DNA from: Austropuccinia psidii
Taxonomy: Eukaryota > Basidiomycota > Pucciniomycetes > Pucciniales > Sphaerophragmiaceae
Assembly (NCBI GenBank): GCA_023105745.1
Contig: JALGQZ010000002.1
Location: 79,439,785-79,503,784, forward strand
Direction: 5' to 3'
DNA length: 64,000 nt
A program made the position numbers and the translations under genes. Position 1 is the first letter of the stretch. Every line of letters starts with the position of its first letter. Below the pieces are notes generated by a model. It did not search any database. It worked only from the letters and a program-made list of their open reading frames with translations, and had not been told where the DNA came from. This document shows positions 48,270-60,759 of this stretch, piece by piece.

Positions 48270-49186
48270 GTTTTGACAAATGATTATTGAAACTCTCAAT
48301 AATTATCAAATCAGATTTCCACACCAATTTGGATGGAAAAACTCAACTATAAGGGTTTCACTTGAAGAGAAATCCAAAAATATAAAATTTGTATATATTG
48401 AAAAAAATTAAGTAAAAGAAATAGGATTATATTTCTTTTTTATAAGTATTATCATTGAAATTATCAATAATAATGATTATAATCAATTTTTACACACCAA
48501 TTTGGGTGAAAGAAGAAAATGATTTTTGAAAGTTTTTTCTTGGAGAAAAAATCCAAATAATATGAACTTTGTATATATTATTAAAGTAAGTTTAGAAAAG
48601 TAAATATGGTTTTATTTCTTTTTCAATGGTTAGTATTATTGAAATTATTAATAAAAATGATAAAAATCAATTTTTTTACGCCAATTTGGGTAAGAAAATG
48701 AATTATAATGGTTTTTCCCCAAGAAAAAACTCCAACAATATATACTTTGTACACATTATTATGAAAAAATCAGTGAAAGTAAAGGATATGATTATATACT
48801 TTTTGTAGTATTATTATTGAAATTATCAATAATAATGATAACAATCAATTTTTTTACTCCAATTTGGGTAAAAAAAGAAATTATAATTGTATTTCTCCAA
48901 GAAAAAACTCTAACAGTATATACTTGGTATATATTATTATGAAAAAATCAGTGAAAGTGAAAATATGATTATATCTATTTTTTAGTATTATTATTGAAAG
49001 TATCAATAATAATGATCATAACCAATTTTTCACACCAATTTGGGTGAAAAAATCAATTATAAGAGTTTTTCTTCAAGAAAAATTCAAACAATATATAATT
49101 TGTATATATTATGAAAAAAAAGGTCAATAATGAAATATGATTTTATTTTATTATAAAGTATTATTATTAAAATTATCAATAATAAT
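48270..49186. repeat. About 175-bp tandem repeats in the element D leader (left part)
   Basis: Five units, each with a core like CACACCAATTTGGGTGAAA (near 48320, 48494, 48679, 48858 and 49032) followed by AAGAAAAA, a TATATA-rich word and ATTATCAATAATAATGAT. The spacing is about 174-185 bp. The array continues at 60186-60420 beyond element C. Confidence 0.88.
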
Positions 49187-51374
49187 TGTGAGCCTGTGAG
49201 GTATGTTTAACATACCCATAAGGCCACAAATGATTTTATAAACAATTAAATTTGTCTTAAACAGACTTTTTAGTTGAATTTAAAATAAAAAATAATAAAA
49301 AATAAGTATAACTTTTTTTTGGATAAACAAAGTTATAATTATTATGTCATTTTTGGATTCTACACCAAAAATAACCTAGGGTACACCCATAAGGTGTTAT
49401 ACCCAAAAACACTTATTTCTTGTGTTATTAGAAGATTTAAGAATCTCACAGTACTAATGTAACTTTTTTAACATTTTTTTAAAATTGTTAAATTTAAGCT
49501 TAATTAAGCTTAAATTTAAAGTTACATAAGGTTTATGCAACTTTACCAAAATTTTAGTTAAAATTGAGGTGTGGTGTATATTTACTGAATTGGCTAAGGA
49601 TTTGCCATACAGAATGTAAATCCTGCGTGAGCTCAATTTAAAAGGGTTTAAGGCCATAGTATGGCTTTAAATAAATAAAAGGGCAAAATCCACGCAAAAA
49701 GGTGGGACAAAGGAAAAAGACCAAATAGAGCTGGGGTACCCAACTTTTTGGATCTGCAAGGATTTAATTAAGGTTGTCCACCTGTATTGGAGGATTTTCA
49801 ACCTTATTTAAACTTTAAGATTAGACTTTGATCCAACCTTAAGGTTTAAACTGGTTTTATCCTAAATTGGACAGGAATTTCAAGCTGCCAAGAGGGTAAA
49901 TCCCAATAAGCAGGCTTGGAATCAAGGTTTTAAGAACTGTCAAAGCTTAATCAAGCTTAAGAAGCTTAAATAAGCTTAAAACTTTAAAGTTTCAATCATC
50001 AAAACCTTATCAAAACTTAAGGTTTTGTGTGTATTGCTATTTTACGTGGAAAAATAGTAATAACTTCAAAAATTCATTAAAAATCCAAATCTTAATGGAT
50101 TTGCTTGAAAATTTCACACAGCTTAGAATTTAATATTATCAATATATAAATTAAATTTTAAGTATCTTTTATTAATAAGTTTCCTGGGTAATTAGCCTGG
50201 AAAATTACTTTTTAATTAAGCTTAAAGAAAATTATGATTTCTTTAAAAATTAATTAAAAATTGAGTTTAAAAGATTTCTGCTTGAAACTCTAATTTTAAG
50301 TTGTTCATATGATGAACTTTAATATAAATAAACTTATTTTATATTAAAACTTAAAATAATTAAACTAAATGAGGATTAAAGTTACTTGGAGTTAAGAATA
50401 ACACTGGTAACTTTAAATTGGAAGTAAAAATAAGTTGCCTTAAGTTAAGAACTTAATTTTTAAGCATGGTTTTTCAGTTTTGACCTGAGCACGCCCTCTA
50501 CATCCATTATGAATCATGAGAGCTGCTCTGTAGACATAAAAAGAGTCTTTTCATCACTGTTTTTGTCCATAATTCATAATCAATCCAATCATATTAGACA
50601 TTTAAACAGGTAAAGTTTTATTAAATATAAAATCTTATTATTAAAAGTAATTCTTAAGTTATTTTTATTCTTTATTTATTAAATTAAAGAATTGAAGTCA
50701 TAGAATTCAGATTATTGTTGTAATCATCTATAATAACTTTTATTATATAAAATTTTCATCTTAAATATCTTTTAAAATCCACAAATTCCTCTCAAAAACT
50801 CTTTAATCATAAATTTTAGTATGAAAAGTTGTTTTATCTTTGATTTTATTGATTTTTGGCGTGTTTTTAACTTATAATCATTATTTAATATAATAACTGT
50901 TGTTATATAACTTGTTGTATTAAATAAATATTATAAGTAAGTTTTCTTTAAAGTTCTATATTTTTTTATCTATTATTAGTTTTTTTATATAGAATTTTAT
51001 TCTATAAAGAATGATTTCTGCACAGTGTGTGATTAATTCTTTTTATAAATAATATTTATATTATTTATAAGTGGTTAATATTCTTATTTTCCACGTGTAA
51101 TTGTCTCATTAAGAGCTTTACACTTCTTATTGTTATAACTGTCAGTGACTATAACAATAATAGAATAATTATAATTTATTATAATTATTATATTTTTTTT
51201 TATTATTATATTATTATAATAATAATTAAATTTATTTTTTATATAATTATTTTTAATAATTATATTTAAATTTGTGGTTATAATATTTCATTATATTATA
51301 TTTTTCTACTGAGGATAGTCATAGTACTCTTGATATTGTTACTATTATCAAGAGTTTCATAGACAAACCTTACA
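49187..51374 (+). repeat. Element C 5' LTR
   Basis: 2188 bp, TGTGAGCC...TTACA. It has the inverted repeat GTATGTTTAACATAC near its start, GGGTACCC at 49734-49741, and a donor-like CAG/GTAAAG at 50609/50610. Antisense frames inside are not considered genes. Confidence 0.96.
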
Positions 51375-51392
51375 TTTGGGGGCCTGGCCGTG
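51375..51392 (+). promoter_or_regulatory. Element C primer-binding site
   Basis: TT then TGGGGGCCTGGCCGTG, identical to element B although the LTRs belong to different families. Confidence 0.8.
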
Positions 51393-51923
51393 ATTTTAAA
51401 CCAATTTTTGGGACATAAATCATATTCTAGACCTTATTTTACTGTTTTTTGACGTAAAATTGCCATATTTGTCTTAATATTGGCTTTTTTGGGACTTATC
51501 CCTTATAAATAATCTTTATAATATTAATAAAGTTATTTTTTCTTAAGAATATTGTTTGAAACAATATACTATTGAGTGACTTGGAATAAATTTCTTTTGT
51601 CTAACTAGTGGCTTTTTCACATCACAGACTTGAAATTTATTCTTTGAGTTATTCTAGTATAAAGTGAATAATAATATAATTTTGATTAATTAACTTGTTA
51701 ATTGCATAATTATTATTTCTTTAAAGAATAAATCAAATAAAAAATCTTTTAAAAAAATAAAAACCTTTACTAAAAATATTTTTCTTTTATTTTAGACATT
51801 TTTCTTTATTTTTGACGTAATTTGCCATAAATTACATAAAAACAACTTTATTCAATAAGTTGAGTTTATAAGTTATTTTTATTATTTGATAAAATAACTT
51901 ATATTTTTAAAAATTTTCTCTAG

Positions 51924-52040
51924 TGTCTTCCATCAGAGAAAGTTCTTCAGACTCTGGAGCCTCAGAGTCAAGTATTGAAATTCAAACCAGCCCAGCACCA
52001 AGGGGTTTAATAACCAAAGAGCCCTTTAAAGGTCCTGCAG
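51924..52040 (+). CDS. Element C leader exon of the predicted spliced ORF2 protein
   Basis: Preceded by acceptor TTCTCTAG (ending 51923) and followed by donor GCAG/GTGAATTC at 52041. The frame is open from 51926 (SSIRESSSDSGASESSIEIQ) through the donor, in the same phase as in element B. No ATG is present. An upstream exon in the LTR or leader is likely; the ATG at 50509 with the donor at 50610 does not give the right phase, so the start is unresolved. Confidence 0.5.
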
Positions 52041-52303
52041 GTGAATTCAATCCACTTTTACTCTAATTTTTATTAAAATTGACGTGAAATGACTCCTACT
52101 AGAAGTGGAAGCAACTACTCCATCCAATCAAATGGATCTGGACCAGGACATTCCAGCCATAAATCCAAAAGGCAAGAATGTCCTCCCAGAGGAGAGGCAC
52201 AAATGGAGGATGCCAGAACTTCCACCAGTTCCCAAAGGTTAGCCAGCACCTTTGAACCTCTTATTGAGAGTCCAGAAGCTGACATAACTGCTATTGCTGT
52301 TAG
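52041..52303 (+). other. Element C predicted intron (leader exon to ORF2)
   Basis: 263 bp, GTGAATTC...GCTGTTAG, with a CTGAC branch-site-like word at 52279-52283. Joining G at 52040 to AC at 52304-52305 gives GAC and continues straight into ORF2. Same position and length as in element A. Confidence 0.62.
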
Positions 52304-55300
52304 ACCTGAACCATTTCCAACAGGCAACTGTGGAAATTTATCAATCCCAATGGAAAAACTGGTTCCTGGCGTCAAAACAACAAGAGTGGGAACTCCTTCC
52401 AAGTCTTTGGATAGGCACCATGAACTCTTATCTTCAAGTGAAGAAGTTCATGGGGCCAGAAAAGACAGAAGATCTTCTATTGGGTTGGACACCAATGTCT
52501 GTCAAAGGACAAGTCCAACAGATAAAAGCTTGGTTGAAAAACCAAAGCATGTTATCAGAAGACCAGAAGAAGAAGTTGGCCCAGGGCAAGGACAACAGCC
52601 AAGTGGAAGCTCCTCAAGCATCCACCAGCAAAAATCCGCCTCAACAAGTGCCAAACAAGCCCAAGCAAGCCCCAAAGACCAACCAGAAGGGCAAGCAAAA
52701 GGCAAAGGGAAAAGCAAAGCCCAAGTGGAACAAGCCCTACCCTCAGAATTACAGAATTCCAAAGAAGGAAAAGACAGCCATGGACAATGTGTTCAATATG
52801 GCAAGAACTTTGATGGAATTCAAAAACAAGGAGGAGGAAAGATTGAACCAATCCTTTCCAAAGAAATAGACCCTGTAAAGCTTGTAACTTACTTTGAATC
52901 TTGTAATAAAGAAATTATGGCAAAATTTAAAGCATTTGATCATGTCCAACAAAAGCTAGGCAATGAGATAGTACAAGTTAAAGACCAACAAAAAACCATT
53001 ATTGGCCTTGAAAATGTTAATAAGGCAAAAATTTTGTCTTTGACGCAAATTTGTGAAAGACTTGAGCATAAAGTTACCTTACTCAATCAACCAGATGAGA
53101 ATTCAATTTCTTTTATAACTGGACAGTTAAGAGAATTGAAAATACAAGTTCAAAACTTGGAAAATTCAACTGGCCACAATGCAGCTCTTTTCCAAGAACA
53201 ATTGGAAAAAAGTGATAAAGCAAGACTTGAATTGAAAGAAGATATTCAATCAAGTATTAATAATATATCACTAAAAAATGAATTGCCAAGGCAATCCACA
53301 CCATTTCTTGACAGAAATGACCTTAACTTGAATAATGATTTACATCATACAATTTCAAGTAATGATGTGGAAACTGCTTGCAATTACAAAGACATTCCAA
53401 GATTAGAGGAATGGCCAACCTTCAGTGGTGAAGGAGAATATAATCATATGGAATTTATGAAAACAATTGATATGTTCAAAGAAGACTTTAACATACCAGA
53501 TGAATACATAAGTGCCAGATTACACTCATTATTTACCAAATCAGCTAAGAAATGGTATTATAAAATGAGACAAGACCATGGAAAACATTCCTGGCCTTGG
53601 TGGAAAGAACAAGTTATTTCCAAATGGGCAAATGATTCCTGGAGATTTAGAATGGAAAATTCATTTGAGGAAGCCATTTTTAATATTGAGAAGGACAGGC
53701 CCATGACTTGGTTTCTTAAACAGAAGGACAGATTAACTGCCCTTCATCCTGATATGTCTGAACCAATGGTACATAAAAGGATATTAAGAAAGTGTGGTGG
53801 TGACCTTGAGCATGCTATAAGAAGCAGATGTATTGAGCCTTGCTCTACAGAAGATTATATCAATGCTATGGAGGATATCACTACTAGAACAAAAATTGGA
53901 AGAAATTGGTATAAACCCCCAATAGACAACAAGACTAGTGGGAAACCAATTTCAAAACCAAATAAACCACATGACAGACCTCCTTTGAAATGTCATAAAT
54001 GTGGAAGCACATCTCATTTAGCAAACACTTGTCCAAAAAAGACAAGAGTCAATGAGATAAGTGTAGAAAAAGCGGAAGACACAAAAGAAACTGAGGTAGC
54101 TTTACATGAAAGTGATTCTGAACCTTCAGAAGAAGAAGAAACATCAGAAGAACTTAGTATAGAGAATATCAATGTTTCTTTTGAGGTCACTGAGGTACAT
54201 ACTCACTTACCACAGTACAGTGATGAATGTATGGATCTCATACATGTGCAAGATGCCAGAATGCAAAAAACCAAACCTGCCAGAGGTAAAGGTTATACAG
54301 CTGGGTCATCTTGTATCACTAATATTGTGATAAATAACACAGAAGCCAAGATACATCTTGACTCAGGTGCTTTTTGCACTTGTGTTGGGAAAGATTATCT
54401 TGACAAAATTTATACCAATTGGCAAAACAAGTTGATGCCAATTGAAGGTGTGAAATTCAGCAGTGCTAGCCAGAATATGCATCCTTTGGGTATATTTGAA
54501 GCTACAATAATATTTCCTCACCCTGCAGGAAGTATGAGATTGAAAGCTGAATTTGTTGTTATGAATAATTGTACTTCACAACACTTTATACTTGGGAATG
54601 ATTATCTCAATATCTATGGTATTGATATTAATAATTATAAGGACAGATAACTCACTATAGGGGAAAATAAAAGGCAAAAATTTGCTTTTTCTCCAGAAAG
54701 AAAAGAAATTACTGTCATTCAACAAGTAAAAAATGTTAATAAAGACAAATTTGTGTCAGATCAATTAAGTGAAGCACAAATTAGTCCTGAATTAACACCA
54801 GAAATGAAGGAAGAACTTATTGAAATTTTATTTCAATTTCAAAAAGCCTTTGCTTCTGATGATGAACCACTTGGGGCTATAAAAGGCCATGAAGTGGATA
54901 TCATTCTTAACGTGGAGAGACCTTATCCCCCACTATTAAGAAGACCAGCTTACCCAGCTAGCCCTAGGGCTAGAGAAGCATTAGAAAGTCATATTCATGA
55001 ACTAATGAAACTGGGAGTTCTTAGAAAAGTTGGACACAATGAGGAAGTGGAAGTCACCACTCCAGTAATCATTACTTGGCATAATGATAAGTCAAGGATG
55101 GTTGGGGATTTTAGGGCATTGAACACCTATACTATTCCAGACAGGTATCCAATCCCTAGAATCCATGAGACTTTGACTCAACTATCCAAAGCAAAGTTTA
55201 TTACTTCCATGGATGCTCTTAAAGGCTTCCATCAGAATGTTTTAACACCCCATGCAAGGAAATTATTGAGAATAATAGCTCATTGTGGTATTTATGAATA

Positions 55301-57857
55301 TTTGAGGATGCCTTTTGGTATTAAAAATGCACCCTCTCATTATCAAAGAATGATGAATACCATATTCCCACATGAATTATCAGAGGGATGGTTAATCATT
55401 TATATTGATGACATTATCATTTGTTCAGAAACCTGGCAATCACATTTAGAGAGACTTTCATTAGTACTTAAGAAAATTCTACAAGTGAACATGAAAATTT
55501 CTCTTAAAAAATGTAATTTTGGGTTTCATGAGTTGAAAGCTCTGGGACATGTAGTATCAGGACTAAGCCTTGGTGTTGACAAAAACAAAGTGGCTGCAGT
55601 TTTACTGAAACAAATGCCCCAGAACAAAAAAGAGATGATGTCTTTCTTAGGATTTGCCAGTTATTACAGGCAACACCTTAAAGATTTTGCAATCCATGCC
55701 AGATCATTATACAGAATTTGTGATCAACAAACTGTTTTTGAAATGACACAGGAGAGAATTCAAGCATATGATAAAATCAAGTATGCCTTGACCAATGCAC
55801 CATTATTATTGATGCCAGACTGGAAACTTCCTTTTAAGCTGTATATTGATGCATGTGGTGATGGTTTAGGAGCTGCTCTTCATCAAGTTCAAATTGTCAA
55901 TGACAAACCTTATGAAGGTCCAGTTTGTTTTATTTCAAGACAAATTAAACCTACTGAGGCAAGATATGGAGCTAGCCAAATGGAGTGCCTTTGCCTTGTT
56001 TGGGCTCTGGAAAAACTTCATTATTATCTTGATGGTAGTGTGTTTGAAGTAATTACTGATTGTAACGCAGTAAAATCACTTCTTAACATGAAGACTCCAA
56101 ACAGACACATGTTAAGATGGCAGATTGCTATACAGGAGTATAGAGGCAACATGACCATAGTACATAAAGCTGGAAATATTCATAAGAATGCTGATGGCTT
56201 AAGTAGATGGGCATTACCCAATACACCTGATAATCCTGCCTATGTTCCTACAAGTGCAGAACCTCAAATCCCAATTGAAGGAATTAATATCACAGATGTT
56301 GGAACAGAATTCTTTGAAGAGGTTAGAGAAAGCTACAAGCAAGATAAGAATTGTCATATTCTTACTGCTCTACTTGACAAAGATTGTAAAGATGTAGCCT
56401 TGGCTAATTCTCTGGATGATATTTGGAAAACATCTTATGATAATGGAAGATTTCATTTGTTTGATGGTATACTATATCATAGATCTAAACACACATGTGT
56501 CATGGTCCTATGTAGTAGAATGTTGATTAACACAATACTACTAGAATGCCATGACAACATTTATTCTGGACATCTGTCTGAAGACAGAACAATGGAAAGA
56601 ATTAAGACATGTGCCTGGTGGCCATCTTGGAGAAAAGATGTCATTGAGTACTGTCATAGTTGTGATAGATGCCAGAAAGCCAATAAAGCTACTGGTAAAA
56701 GGTTTGGTTTAATGATCCATATTCAAGAACCAAGTACCCCATGGGAAGTGGTTCACATGGATTGGGTAACTGCTTTACCGCCTGGAGGTGATAAAAGCTA
56801 CAATGCATGTCTTGTTATTGTGGACAGATATAGCAAAACACCAATCTTTTTACCATGTCATAAAGATGACACAGCTATGGATACAGCTCTTCTAATTTGG
56901 AACAGAGTCATATCCCATACTGGTCTCTTTAAAAATATCATTAGTGATAGAGACCCAAAATTCACATCAGCCTTATGGACTAATCTACATAAGCTTTTGG
57001 GTACAAAATTATCATTTTCAACAGCCTACCATCCACAAACAGATGGACTGGCAGAAAGAATGATTCAAACCCTTGAGGACATGATCAGAAGATTTTGTGC
57101 TTATGGCCTGGAGTTTAAAGATTCTGATGGCTTTACCCATGATTGGTGTACTCTTATACCAGCATTGGAATTAGCCTACAAGACCTCCATCCATGCTTCA
57201 ACAGGCAAGACTCCTGCAATGTTGGAAAAAGGATGGAACCCCAAACTTCCAGTTGATACTTTGAAAAAAGATTTGGTTGACATTCATCCAACTGCTTCAA
57301 GCTTTAAGCTGCTGCTTGATAAAGTGAGACATCATGCAAATCAAAGCATGAATGATGCCTTTGAATATGCTAAGCAGAAATGGGATAAAAGTCATAAGAC
57401 ACCAGAATTCAAAGTAGGGGACTTAATACTAGTTTCAACCTTGAACTTTAATAATATTAAAGGTCCAAAGAAATTGAAAGATTCCTTTGCAGGACCATTT
57501 ATTATTAAAGCCCTCCATGGGACAAATGCAGTACAAGTAGAACTGTCAGGAGAGTTAGGAAACAAACACCCAACTTTCCCCGTCAGTCTTGTAAAGCATT
57601 ACACATCAAGTGATAAGGAATTATTTCCTTTGAGAAATGAAACACCCTTAGAAGTACCCCCACTTGAATCAAGTGAGGAAAAGAAAGTACTGAAAGTCTT
57701 AAAAGAAAGAAGACTTAGGGGTAAAAATGAAAGAGAATACTTAGTCAGGTACAGAAATCCACAACATGAAGATGAGTGGGTTGAAGAAAGTAAGATACCT
57801 GATTCCCAAAAGTTTCTCAGAAGATTCAGACATGAGAGAAGACCAATTCCTCAATAA
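52089..57857 (+). pseudogene. Element C Gag-Pol, one nonsense codon
   Basis: ATG at 52089 (context TTGACGTGAA before it). The frame is continuous to 57857 apart from a TAA at 54648-54650, where element B has TAT (in KDRYFTIG). The first part (853 codons) holds Gag with coiled coil, capsid, CCHC knuckle [14 protein letters not shown] and protease DSGA. The second, reopening in the same frame, holds reverse transcriptase (YIDD), RNase H ([12 protein letters not shown]), integrase (HHCC, then D, D, E with [11 protein letters not shown]) and a C-terminal chromodomain (EYLVRYRNP). All catalytic motifs are intact, so it is barely decayed. The stop sits in the protease-RT linker. A recent mutation is the simplest explanation. 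Confidence 0.93.
52304..52869 (+). CDS. Element C ORF2: overlapping accessory frame (exon 2)
   Basis: About 188 codons in the +1 frame relative to gag. Unlike element B, there is no in-frame ATG near its start, which favours expression by splicing from the leader exon. Conserved patches match B: VEIYQSQWKNWF, LLPSLWIGTMNSYL, IKAWLKNQSML, YPQNYRIP and [11 protein letters not shown], ending FPKK. The middle is Lys/Gln/Pro-rich and basic. No known family recognised. The overlap lies entirely inside the gag N-terminus, whose own sequence is less conserved. Confidence 0.65.
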
Positions 57858-57980
57858 AAGTTTGAGTTGTGTGCTTTACATACTTGAACAGTATAAGTAG
57901 AGAGGTTGGACAGTGGATTATACCCCCCCCAAATAACTTGGGGGTATACTACAAAAGAAAATTGTGGTACAATTTTTTTT
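57858..57980 (+). other. Element C 3' untranslated segment with hairpin
   Basis: GAGGTTGGACAGTGGA is followed by a perfect 7-bp stem TACCCCC (57921-57927) and GGGGGTA (57940-57946). Confidence 0.55.
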
Positions 57981-57992
57981 GGTGGTAGGGAA
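57981..57992 (+). promoter_or_regulatory. Element C polypurine tract
   Basis: GGTGGTAGGGAA directly before the 3' LTR, one base different from element B. Confidence 0.85.
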
Positions 57993-60180
57993 TGTGAGCC
58001 TGTGAGGTATGTTTAACATACCCATAAGGCCACAAATGATTTTATAAACAATTAAATTTGTCTTAAACAGACTTTTTAGTTGAATTTAAAATAAAAAATA
58101 ATAAAAAATAAGTATAACTTTTTTTTGGATAAACAAAGTTATAATTATTATGTCATTTTTGGATTCTACACCAAAAATAACCTAGGGTACACCCATAAGG
58201 TGTTATACCCAAAAACACTTATTTCTTGTGTTATTAGAAGATTTAAGAATCTCACAGTACTAATGTAACTTTTTTAACATTTTTTTAAAATTGTTAAATT
58301 TAAGCTTAATTAAGCTTAAATTTAAAGTTACATAAGGTTTATGCAACTTTACCAAAATTTTAGTTAAAATTGAGGTGTGGTGTATATTTACTGAATTGGC
58401 TAAGGATTTGCCATACAGAATGTAAATCCTGCGTGAGCTCAATTTAAAAGGGTTTAAGGCCATAGTATGGCTTTAAATAAATAAAAGGGCAAAATCCACG
58501 CAAAAAGGTGGGACAAAGGAAAAAGACCAAATAGAGCTGGGGTACCCAACTTTTTGGATCTGCAAGGATTTAATTAAGGTTGTCCACCTGTATTGGAGGA
58601 TTTTCAACCTTATTTAAACTTTAAGATTAGACTTTGATCCAACCTTAAGGTTTAAACTGGTTTTATCCTAAATTGGACAGGAATTTCAAGCTGCCAAGAG
58701 GGTAAATCCCAATAAGCAGGCTTGGAATCAAGGTTTTAAGAACTGTCAAAGCTTAATCAAGCTTAAGAAGCTTAAATAAGCTTAAAACTTTAAAGTTTCA
58801 ATCATCAAAACCTTATCAAAACTTAAGGTTTTGTGTGTATTGCTATTTTACGTGGAAAAATAGTAATAACTTCAAAAATTCATTAAAAATCCAAATCTTA
58901 ATGGATTTGCTTGAAAATTTCACACAGCTTAGAATTTAATATTATCAATATATAAATTAAATTTTAAGTATCTTTTATTAATAAGTTTCCTGGGTAATTA
59001 GCCTGGAAAATTACTTTTTAATTAAGCTTAAAGAAAATTATGATTTCTTTAAAAATTAATTAAAAATTGAGTTTAAAAGATTTCTGCTTGAAACTCTAAT
59101 TTTAAGTTGTTCATATGATGAACTTTAATATAAATAAACTTATTTTATATTAAAACTTAAAATAATTAAACTAAATGAGGATTAAAGTTACTTGGAGTTA
59201 AGAATAACACTGGTAACTTTAAATTGGAAGTAAAAATAAGTTGCCTTAAGTTAAGAACTTAATTTTTAAGCATGGTTTTTCAGTTTTGACCTGAGCACGC
59301 CCTCTACATCCATTATGAATCATGAGAGCTGCTCTGTAGACATAAAAAGAGTCTTTTCATCACTGTTTTTGTCCATAATTCATAATCAATCCAATCATAT
59401 TAGACATTTAAACAGGTAAAGTTTTATTAAATATAAAATCTTATTATTAAAAGTAATTCTTAAGTTATTTTTATTCTTTATTTATTAAATTAAAGAATTG
59501 AAGTCATAGAATTCAGATTATTGTTGTAATCATCTATAATAACTTTTATTATATAAAATTTTCATCTTAAATATCTTTTAAAATCCACAAATTCCTCTCA
59601 AAAACTCTTTAATCATAAATTTTAGTATAAAAAGTTGTTTTATCTTTGATTTTATTGATTTTTGGCGTGTTTTTAACTTATAATCATTATTTAATATAAT
59701 AACTGTTGTTATATAACTTGTTGTATTAAATAAATATTATAAGTAAGTTTTCTTTAAAGTTCTATATTTTTTTATCTATTATTAGTTTTTTTATATAGAA
59801 TTTTATTCTATAAAGAATTATTTCTGCACAGTGTGTGATTAATTCTTTTTATAAATAATATTTATATTATTTATAAGTGGTTAATATTCTTATTTTCCAC
59901 GTGTAATTGTCTCATTAAGAGCTTTACACTTCTTATTGTTATAACTGTCAGTGACTATAACAATAATAGAATAATTATAATTTATTATAATTATTATATT
60001 TTTTTTTATTATTATATTATTATAATAATAATTAAATTTATTTTTTATATAATTATTTTTAATAATTATATTTAAATTTGTGGTTATAATATTTCATTAT
60101 ATTATATTTTTCTACTGAGGACAGTCATAGTACTCTTGATATTGTTACTATTATCAAGAGTTTCATAGACAAACCTTACA
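57993..60180 (+). repeat. Element C 3' LTR
   Basis: 2188 bp, nearly identical to the 5' LTR (differences noted near 59626, 59816 and 60118). Followed by ATAAT. Confidence 0.96.
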
Positions 60181-60185
60181 ATAAT

Positions 60186-60420
60186 CATAAGAATTAATTG
60201 TTTGCGCCAATTTGTGTGAAAAAATAAGTTATAAGAGTTCTTCTCAAAGAAAAATTCAAACAATATATACTTTCTATATATTATGAAAAAAAGATCAATA
60301 ATAAAATACAATTATATTTTATTATTGAAATTATCAATAATAATGATAATAGTCAATTTTTCACGCCAATTTGGGTGAAAAATGCAAACAATATATACTT
60401 TGTATAAATTATTATGGAAA
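60186..60420. repeat. Tandem repeats in the element D leader (right part)
   Basis: Two more units with CGCCAATTTGTGTGAAA and CGCCAATTTGGGTGAAA cores (near 60205 and 60362). They continue the array interrupted at 49186. Confidence 0.85.
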
Positions 60421-60740
60421 AAATGATTATATTTTTTTATAAAATAGAGTATTGTATAAATATGAATTATGTATTTATAGCCCTTCAAAATGATGAAAAA
60501 ACATTTTTTTTCAGAAAGAATATGTATACAGTTTTTTTTATTATGTTTTTTTATTATTTTTATCTTTCAGTAAAAAAAATAGGAATAGAGAAAAACTACA
60601 AAATTGATCCCCTTCAGGGTTTCTTATGGCTTGAAAAAAGTGAAAATAAGCGAGAAAACAAGTATGATGAATCTAAAAGGCATTAAAATACAATAAAAAG
60701 AGTGAAACAAGCTAGAATTTCATCTAAGATAGGTAAAAAA
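60421..60740 (-). other. Element D leader between PBS and repeats
   Basis: AT-rich, no coding sequence recognised. Short frames here have no similarity that I know. Confidence 0.5.
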
Positions 60741-60756
60741 CCAGGCCAGGCCCCCA
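60741..60756 (-). promoter_or_regulatory. Element D primer-binding site
   Basis: Minus strand reads TGGGGGCCTGGCCTGG, three bases inside the 5' LTR. It shares 13 bases with the B and C sites. Confidence 0.78.
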
Positions 60757-60759
60757 AAA

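Larger units (their letters stand above)
49187..60180 (+). mobile_element. Element C: young, nearly complete Ty3/Gypsy chromovirus inside element D
   Basis: 10,994 bp. LTRs 49187-51374 and 57993-60180, both 2188 bp. Target duplication ATAAT at 49182-49186 and 60181-60185. Only about three differences between the LTRs were seen by eye. PBS, leader exon, ORF2, gag-pol and PPT are present. A single nonsense codon (54648-54650) splits gag-pol. Same family as element A. It is the youngest layer of the nest. Confidence 0.97.

Noticed and set aside
48270..49186. CRISPR-like array
   Set aside because: The units are continuous tandem repeats of about 175 bp without short repeats alternating with unique spacers, and the context is a eukaryotic retroelement leader.
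50509..50609. ATG-containing LTR exon as the start of the spliced ORF2 protein
   Set aside because: The donor-like CAG/GTAAAG leaves two bases of a codon while the leader exon needs one, so the joined frame would stop.
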